A stretch of DNA of 10,441 nucleotides. Origin: WUQU01 sp038849025 (GTDB lineage: Archaea; Thermoproteota; Bathyarchaeia; Bathyarchaeales; Bathycorpusculaceae). The notes under the pieces are model-generated. The model made no database searches. It was not told the origin of the DNA and was given only the letters and a program-made list of their open reading frames with translations. The translations under genes were made by a program, and so were the position numbers. Below are positions 6,324 through 10,441 of this stretch, piece after piece (position 1 is the stretch's first letter; each line of letters starts with the position of its first letter). Location of the stretch: the NCBI GenBank assembly GCA_038849025.1, contig JAWCNE010000047.1, positions 1-10,441 of the forward strand, read 5' to 3'.

Positions 6324-8015
6324 ATGGCTTCGAGTAAACCGGGACTTTTTGCTAGAGAAGCAACTGGCCTCGTAAGGGAGATAGGCTTTACCTTAGGTGT
6401 CATTATAATCCTAAGCCACGTCATAGGCCTAGGCTGGCAAAAAAGAGCTTTTCAGTTTGCAGGTCCTGCACCCATGCCAATAACCGATATGCCTCTAGGT
6501 CTTCCAGCAATGTTCTGGGCTTTCTTAATATGCGGTATCGTTGTATTAATCACTGGATATGCAGCGGGCTATGTTGCGGCGGCAATGCCAAGATCCGGCG
6601 GTGGGTATGTCACAATTTCCAGAATTATACATCCATTTGTGGGTTATATTGCAGCATGGCTGATGTTCCTTGCAGAAGCCTTTTCATACGGGCTTATTGG
6701 GGTAGCTGTATTCGAGGCTATAATGATATTCTATAACATCGCTCTAGCTCCAACAGTTGTGGAAATTGGTGCGGCAGGTCTGTTTTTCGGTGGATTGATA
6801 ATTGTCTGGATCTTTGCAATAATAGCCCTTCTTGGGACAAAGCTATATGGGCGTCTAATGGAGGTTCTATTTTACATACCGGCAGTAATAACAGTTATAT
6901 TCTTCGTCATGTGGATTGCAGGAGTGCTTAATCCCGATTTACTTGCAAAAGGCGTTACTGACGTTATGGGCGTTACTCCTGGAAGAATTGTGCAGCTTGC
7001 AAAGGATACAGGAATGGTGGCCTTTAAGGCTGGTTTCTTCGACGCCTTTTCCATGGCTCTGGGAGGAGCTTTCTGGGCATATATGGGTTGGTACGCTACC
7101 ACGTTCGTCGCCGGAGAGGTGAAAGAGGCTAATAAAAAACTTCCTATGGTCCTTCTAGTTGCTGGTCTGGCGATAATGATAGTTTACCTATTGGCGTCCT
7201 CTCTATCATCTTTTGCCGCAATGAATGTGGCTTCAGACGGTCAATGGAGCTTCTACCAGGCTTACGCTTGGCTAAGCTATCCACCCAAAGCTGCAGAGAG
7301 TGCTGTTAAAGCCGCGGTGGCAACAATCCCTAATTTCCAAAAGGCTTGGAGTACAGGGATTGCTTCAATGATTGCCAGAGGAATGGGGTTTGGATGGATT
7401 TCTTGGCTTATCGCCCTAGGAGGTGTGCTGTGGGTAGCTAACGACATCCCACCGTTCCTGCTTGTGGCGTCAAGAACATTCTTCGCCATGTCCTTCGACC
7501 GAATGATGCCTGAGAAATTCTCATACGTCAGCGAAAGATGGCATGCACCAGTTTGGTCCATAATAATCACAGCAGTCTTCGCAATTCCAGCATGCTTAGC
7601 TGAAGCAAATTTCCCAGAAGGTGCAGCCACCTACCTTGCCTTTGCTGGGGTTGTTGGAACAGACATATTTGACGCTTTCTTCTTAACGTTGTTCTGTGCA
7701 TCTTGCATGCTGTTGCCACTTGAGAGAAGAGACGTTTACGATAGAGCTGCCGTTAAACATTCAGTAGGATCCGTGTGTACGTTAGGGTTTCTAGCGACAT
7801 TAGGTGGAGCATTCTGTCTCTACATATTCATTAAAGAGTCACCGTGGATTTGGTCGCTGTTCACATCTGGCGCAGACATAGGGGACTTAGTTAGCGCAAT
7901 CGGTTTCTTTGGTTGTATAATAGTTGGTATACTATTGTATGTCTATTACATGTACAAGAATGCTACCAGAGGCGTCGACATGCGAACGCTATACCTCAGT
8001 ATACCACCAGAATAG
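6324..8015 (+). CDS. APC-superfamily amino acid permease-like transporter
   Basis: This 563-residue, very hydrophobic protein has about 12 membrane segments, near residues 20-38, 59-86, 104-138, 148-170, 178-202, 236-263, 273-298, 355-385, 407-427, 434-466, 480-503 and 522-544. AMPRSGGGYVTISRIIHP (87-104), after the second helix, is the most typical APC signature, and the first helix carries an unwound Gly-rich spot (IGLGW, 34-38). A conserved interior segment FWAYMGWYATTFVAGEVKEANKKLP (250-274) matches the helix 6 to helix 7 region of APC permeases. A long external loop (about 301-350) separates helices 7 and 8. APC members move amino acids or related compounds with H+ or Na+ or by exchange; the substrate is not decidable. 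The GGGTG ribosome-binding site lies 10 nt before the ATG. The gene is divergent from the phosphoesterase operon, and the membrane-protein gene follows 54 nt downstream. Confidence 0.88.
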   Translation: MASSKPGLFAREATGLVREIGFTLGVIIILSHVIGLGWQKRAFQFAGPAPMPITDMPLGLPAMFWAFLICGIVVLITGYAAGYVAAAMPRSGGGYVTISRIIHPFVGYIAAWLMFLAEAFSYGLIGVAVFEAIMIFYNIALAPTVVEIGAAGLFFGGLIIVWIFAIIALLGTKLYGRLMEVLFYIPAVITVIFFVMWIAGVLNPDLLAKGVTDVMGVTPGRIVQLAKDTGMVAFKAGFFDAFSMALGGAFWAYMGWYATTFVAGEVKEANKKLPMVLLVAGLAIMIVYLLASSLSSFAAMNVASDGQWSFYQAYAWLSYPPKAAESAVKAAVATIPNFQKAWSTGIASMIARGMGFGWISWLIALGGVLWVANDIPPFLLVASRTFFAMSFDRMMPEKFSYVSERWHAPVWSIIITAVFAIPACLAEANFPEGAATYLAFAGVVGTDIFDAFFLTLFCASCMLLPLERRDVYDRAAVKHSVGSVCTLGFLATLGGAFCLYIFIKESPWIWSLFTSGADIGDLVSAIGFFGCIIVGILLYVYYMYKNATRGVDMRTLYLSIPPE

Positions 8016-8017
8016 CC

Positions 8018-8025
8018 TTAAATAT
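8018..8025 (+). promoter_or_regulatory. Candidate TATA box of the membrane-protein gene
   Basis: TTAAATAT begins two bases after the permease stop codon. It would start transcription near 8048, giving a leader of about 22 nt with GGTG at 8058-8061 as ribosome-binding site for the GTG at 8070. Confidence 0.4.
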
Positions 8026-8030
8026 CCTCC

Positions 8031-8041
8031 TTTTTATTTTT
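8031..8041 (+). terminator. T-tract, candidate permease terminator
   Basis: TTTTTATTTTT lies directly after the permease gene, in the style of archaeal oligo-T termination. It lies between the candidate TATA box at 8018 and the next start codon, so it could end permease transcripts just before the next gene's own transcript begins. Confidence 0.45.
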
Positions 8042-8069
8042 AGACTTTAAAGAAAATGGTGTTTTAAAC

Positions 8070-8972
8070 GTGTATGAGTTGAATTTTGCCGTCGACATGG
8101 TAGAAGAGCAATTAGTAAGAGGAAACTTAAGGTGGCTTGCAAACTTCAGCGAAATCCATAAAGACTACACGATTGGTGATGTAACCTTCCCACTATACGC
8201 TTTTGGAAATTTACAAGAGAAGGGATTCTTTCTTTCAAAAATTTTTTCGGCTCTAGTTACGCCAAGATACAAAATTCACCTATTAATTTATACGGAGCAG
8301 AATTTTGACCCAAAACTCGTTAGAAAATTAGTTTTGGCTTGCAAAGGCAAGTTTGGTTCTGAAGACTGGATTTTTCTAGGACTTGTCCAAAGTGAGACTT
8401 TTCAAAAAGCCGCAAAGGAGGCTATTGCTAACACAGCAGACAAAAATGTCGGCATAGTCGCTTATAGTTTAGCATCAAAGGAGAGGATAACTTCAGAAAA
8501 CGTTTTAGGTAAAGGCTTAGCAAAACAGCTAAAGCTAACAGAGGCTAGGTTTGAAGCTTTTGATTTACCAAATTATTTGAAAAGCTTCACAATAACGTTT
8601 TTTCTAGTTGTGATGTTACTTGTGTTCTTGACAATTTCAGGCATACAAAACATTGTTAATCCACTATCCCTGTTAATAGCAATTGTAGTCTCGCTTTTTG
8701 TCGGCCACCACCTCTACAAAAATCGCTATCATACAACGCTTTACATGAATGACAAAGGCTTCCAGCTTTGGGAAGGCAAAACTGTGAAAAAGGGGAAGTG
8801 GGTCGACTTTTCAGATGTGGCCATTTACGTGACGCCTAAACGTGAAACATGTTTGAGGCTCTACTCAAAAAATGGAAAAATCGACTTGCCGCTTTCAAGA
8901 ACCGGGTTATCGAGGAAGGAAACTTATTCAATGATTAAAAAGTTAATAAAGAAAGGTGAAAAAGCCGAGTGA
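8070..8972 (+). CDS. Uncharacterised membrane protein: soluble N-domain, two helices, PH-like C-domain
   Basis: I do not recognise this 300-residue protein. Three parts are visible. Residues 1-165 are a mixed alpha/beta soluble domain with strand-like YKIHLLIYTEQ (67-77), DWIFLGLVQSE (99-109) and NVGIVAYSL (126-134), spaced as in a Rossmann-like or nuclease-like fold. Two membrane helices follow (about 171-192 and 196-216) with a very short turn, so both soluble parts lie on the same side, probably the cytoplasm. Residues 222-300 read as strand-rich blocks (TTLYMNDKGFQLWEG, KGKWVDFSDVAIYVT, CLRLYSKNGKIDLPL) ending in a basic helix, resembling bacterial/archaeal PH-like domains such as those of two-helix YcxB/bPH proteins. 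The start is GTG with GGTG 8 nt upstream. An ATG at codon 10 is an alternative. Adjacency to the permease could mean a functional link, but each gene appears to have its own promoter. Confidence 0.7.
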   Translation: MYELNFAVDMVEEQLVRGNLRWLANFSEIHKDYTIGDVTFPLYAFGNLQEKGFFLSKIFSALVTPRYKIHLLIYTEQNFDPKLVRKLVLACKGKFGSEDWIFLGLVQSETFQKAAKEAIANTADKNVGIVAYSLASKERITSENVLGKGLAKQLKLTEARFEAFDLPNYLKSFTITFFLVVMLLVFLTISGIQNIVNPLSLLIAIVVSLFVGHHLYKNRYHTTLYMNDKGFQLWEGKTVKKGKWVDFSDVAIYVTPKRETCLRLYSKNGKIDLPLSRTGLSRKETYSMIKKLIKKGEKAE

Positions 8973-9047
8973 CTTCCTTTAGTGAAGAAACGTTATCTAC
9001 CATCAGAAATATTCTTATAATCATCAGCTATTAAGCGAGGAGCAAAC

Positions 9048-9872
9048 ATGGAAAAGATAGCCGTCATAGGAGCCGGCATGATTGGTGGAGCAATAGTTAA
9101 GAGCCTACTAAAAGAGGGGTACCAAGGGCGCGTCATCGCTACAAGACGTGATGCAGAAAAGCTCAAAGAATTTGAAAGTTTAGGGGCCTTCATCTCCACA
9201 AACAACAAGGAAGCAGCCAGAAAAGCAGACATAATCTTTTTATGCGTCAAGCCAAACGATGTGGAGGGAGTCCTAAAAGAGATAAGCGAAGAAATCGAAG
9301 GAAAAATTGTAATTTCCACAGCTGCAACAATCCCTCTACAATTTTACAAGGATCTTGTTCCAAAAGCCAAGTTCGTTAGAACCATGCCCAACATCGCCGC
9401 CCTAGTGCAAGAATCCTTTACGGCATACTGCTGTGACAACAGCCTAAACAACGAGGAAAAGGGGAAAGTTAAGAGGCTTCTAGATGTGATGGGTGTGTCC
9501 GAAGAAGTTGAAGAAAAATATATGGATGCCATAACAGCCCTAAGTGGAAGCGCCCCCGGCTACATTTCAATCATCATCGAAGCCCTAATGTATGCTGGAT
9601 TAAAGGTAGGCTTGCCTAGAAACCTAGCCTTATACAGTTCAGCCCAAGCAGTCTTGGGTACAGGAAAATTAATCCTTGAAACTCGGGAGCATCCGGCAAA
9701 AATAAAAGATATGGTGACTACGCCTGGGGGCACGACCATTGAAGCCATCTTTGAGCTAGAGGGAAGCCAAATACGTCAGGCATTAATGAAGGCTGTCGAA
9801 GAAGCCACAAAAAAATGCGAAAAAATTCGAGAAAAATTGTTGAAGCAAAATGGTGATCAGTCTACTCAATAA
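9048..9872 (+). CDS. proC: Pyrroline-5-carboxylate reductase
   Basis: ProC reduces 1-pyrroline-5-carboxylate to L-proline in the cytoplasm, the last step of proline synthesis. The 274 residues match the family. The N-terminal Rossmann domain starts with IAVIGAGMIGGAI (4-16), and ATRR (31-34) after the second strand suggests NADPH preference. FLCVKPNDV (64-72) and VRTMPNIAALVQES (110-123) match the conserved VKP and RxMPN blocks. The dimerising C-terminal domain holds ALSGSAPGY (164-172) and DMVTTPGGTTIEAI (221-234), the P5CR signature. The start is ATG with GAGGAG (9037-9042) 5 nt upstream. A TTATAAT-like box in the short upstream gap is too close to leave room for a leader with that site, so the promoter is uncertain. 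The last 11 bases overlap the convergent gene at the right edge. No proA or proB is present nearby. Confidence 0.96.
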   Translation: MEKIAVIGAGMIGGAIVKSLLKEGYQGRVIATRRDAEKLKEFESLGAFISTNNKEAARKADIIFLCVKPNDVEGVLKEISEEIEGKIVISTAATIPLQFYKDLVPKAKFVRTMPNIAALVQESFTAYCCDNSLNNEEKGKVKRLLDVMGVSEEVEEKYMDAITALSGSAPGYISIIIEALMYAGLKVGLPRNLALYSSAQAVLGTGKLILETREHPAKIKDMVTTPGGTTIEAIFELEGSQIRQALMKAVEEATKKCEKIREKLLKQNGDQSTQ

Positions 9873-10441
9873 TTGGCGTTTCTACAGCAGTGTTCCACCA
9901 AGGTTTGTCCCACTTTTTGTCAATAACAGGCAATACCTTAAGAACCTCCTGTATTCGATAGGTAACTTTTGAAACATCACTCTTAGACATCCACTTTCTT
10001 AGAGCATCAGATTTCTCAACTAAGTTTTTAAGGTTCAGCGTGACGGTTAATGCAAGCTTCTTATCCTTTTCCAGAATCTTCCTCATTTTCTGCGCGTTTA
10101 TTCTTTCAGCTCCAGCCCCGATTTCGTGATCTAAAAATATTGCACACACGTCCTTAACGTCCTTCTCCTCCATGCCAACAATAATCTTTTCCCTTTCGAA
10201 ATATGGATATGATAGAATCCTATAATCACATTCACACTTCTTTAACTCATCAGCGCAGTCTTTAGGCAAGTCAAGAATAAACTGAGCCTTCGAAATTATG
10301 AGGTTCTCTAAGCCGATGGTGTGAAGGTTTTCCTTATAACTTTGAAAGGCTTCCCGGACATCCACCCTATGCCTTAAATCTATAACGTCGCAGAACAAAT
10401 CCAAAACCGTTATTTTTGGCAGCCCTTCCGCAGTTATATCA
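9862..10441 (-). CDS. Second nucleotidyltransferase-like protein of the same family, N-terminus off window
   Basis: The reading frame is open from the TAG at 9862-9864 to the right window edge (193 codons). A TTG at 10404 is an internal codon, not a credible start, because the conserved sequence continues upstream. The visible part begins at the acidic strand (KITVLDLFCDVIDLRHRVD, equivalent to YVDVFFD in the gene at 4285-5214). It continues through GLENLIISKAQFI, MEEKDVKDVCAIFLDHEIG (aligning with SAKDLKDCLLLLKAHDI), LALTVTLNLKNL (aligning with WYTATTNLKKI) and a C-terminal DKPWWNTAVETP (aligning with KKQWYNPVERP). It is therefore a diverged paralogue. The GG and DxD motifs needed to judge activity lie outside the window. 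The basic RAKIG segment of the first copy is not evident. A cluster of cysteines (CADELKKCEC) occurs in its middle insertion. The 3' end overlaps proC by 11 bases, tail to tail. Confidence 0.7.
   Translation of the reverse strand, partial: DITAEGLPKITVLDLFCDVIDLRHRVDVREAFQSYKENLHTIGLENLIISKAQFILDLPKDCADELKKCECDYRILSYPYFEREKIIVGMEEKDVKDVCAIFLDHEIGAGAERINAQKMRKILEKDKKLALTVTLNLKNLVEKSDALRKWMSKSDVSKVTYRIQEVLKVLPVIDKKWDKPWWNTAVETPIIE

Noticed and set aside
10402..10404. TTG at 10404 as the start of the right-edge gene
   Set aside because: The frame stays open to the window edge and the residues upstream (ITAEGLPKITV) continue the similarity to the other nucleotidyltransferase-like protein.
1..10441. 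CRISPR arrays, tRNAs, insertion sequences, attachment sites or defence islands
   Set aside because: No regularly spaced repeats, cloverleaf sequences, transposase or integrase motifs, or terminal inverted repeats were seen on either strand. The nucleotidyltransferase-like genes recall AbiEii-type toxins only in the core motif and have no antitoxin-like partner.

Overview
The window looks like chromosomal DNA from an archaeon, most likely a mesophilic to moderately thermophilic member of the Thermoproteota/Bathyarchaeia type; that placement is an inference. The archaeal signs are a 5S rRNA with archaeal-style helices, AT-rich TATA-like boxes preceded by purine-rich BRE-like runs, GGTGA/GGAGG ribosome-binding sites, TTG and GTG starts, T-tract rather than hairpin terminators, and IlvD and ProC sequences of archaeal or methanogen flavour. 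Gene packing is dense. No gene-free stretch exceeds 300 bases. The longest is the roughly 185-base gap at 4101-4284, and it is mostly filled by the 5S rRNA gene.

Layout. Minus strand 2310 to 1: an acyl-CoA dehydrogenase followed by a GlcD-type FAD-linked 2-hydroxyacid dehydrogenase that runs off the left edge. Divergent from these, 2436-4100 (+) is ilvD (dihydroxy-acid dehydratase, branched-chain amino acid synthesis). It converges on a stand-alone 5S rRNA gene on the minus strand (4234-4109), only eight bases beyond the ilvD stop. Upstream of the 5S, on the same strand, is a tight pair: a calcineurin-like metallophosphoesterase (6198-5224) and a nucleotidyltransferase-like protein (5214-4285). 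Divergent from the phosphoesterase are an APC-superfamily permease (6324-8015), an uncharacterised two-helix membrane protein (8070-8972) and proC (9048-9872), all on the plus strand. A second, partial member of the same nucleotidyltransferase-like family (10441-9862, minus) overlaps the 3' end of proC.

Functionally, most of the window is amino-acid and organic-acid metabolism: valine/isoleucine synthesis, proline synthesis, an amino-acid-type transporter, and oxidation of acyl-CoA and 2-hydroxy acids. The least understood part is the phosphoesterase/nucleotidyltransferase-like pair next to the 5S gene, together with the second nucleotidyltransferase-like copy 4.6 kb away and the unassigned membrane protein. 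There are no CRISPR arrays, tRNAs, insertion sequences or evident defence islands. I found no clearly new system. The phosphoesterase/nucleotidyltransferase-like pair is the best candidate for uncharacterised biology.
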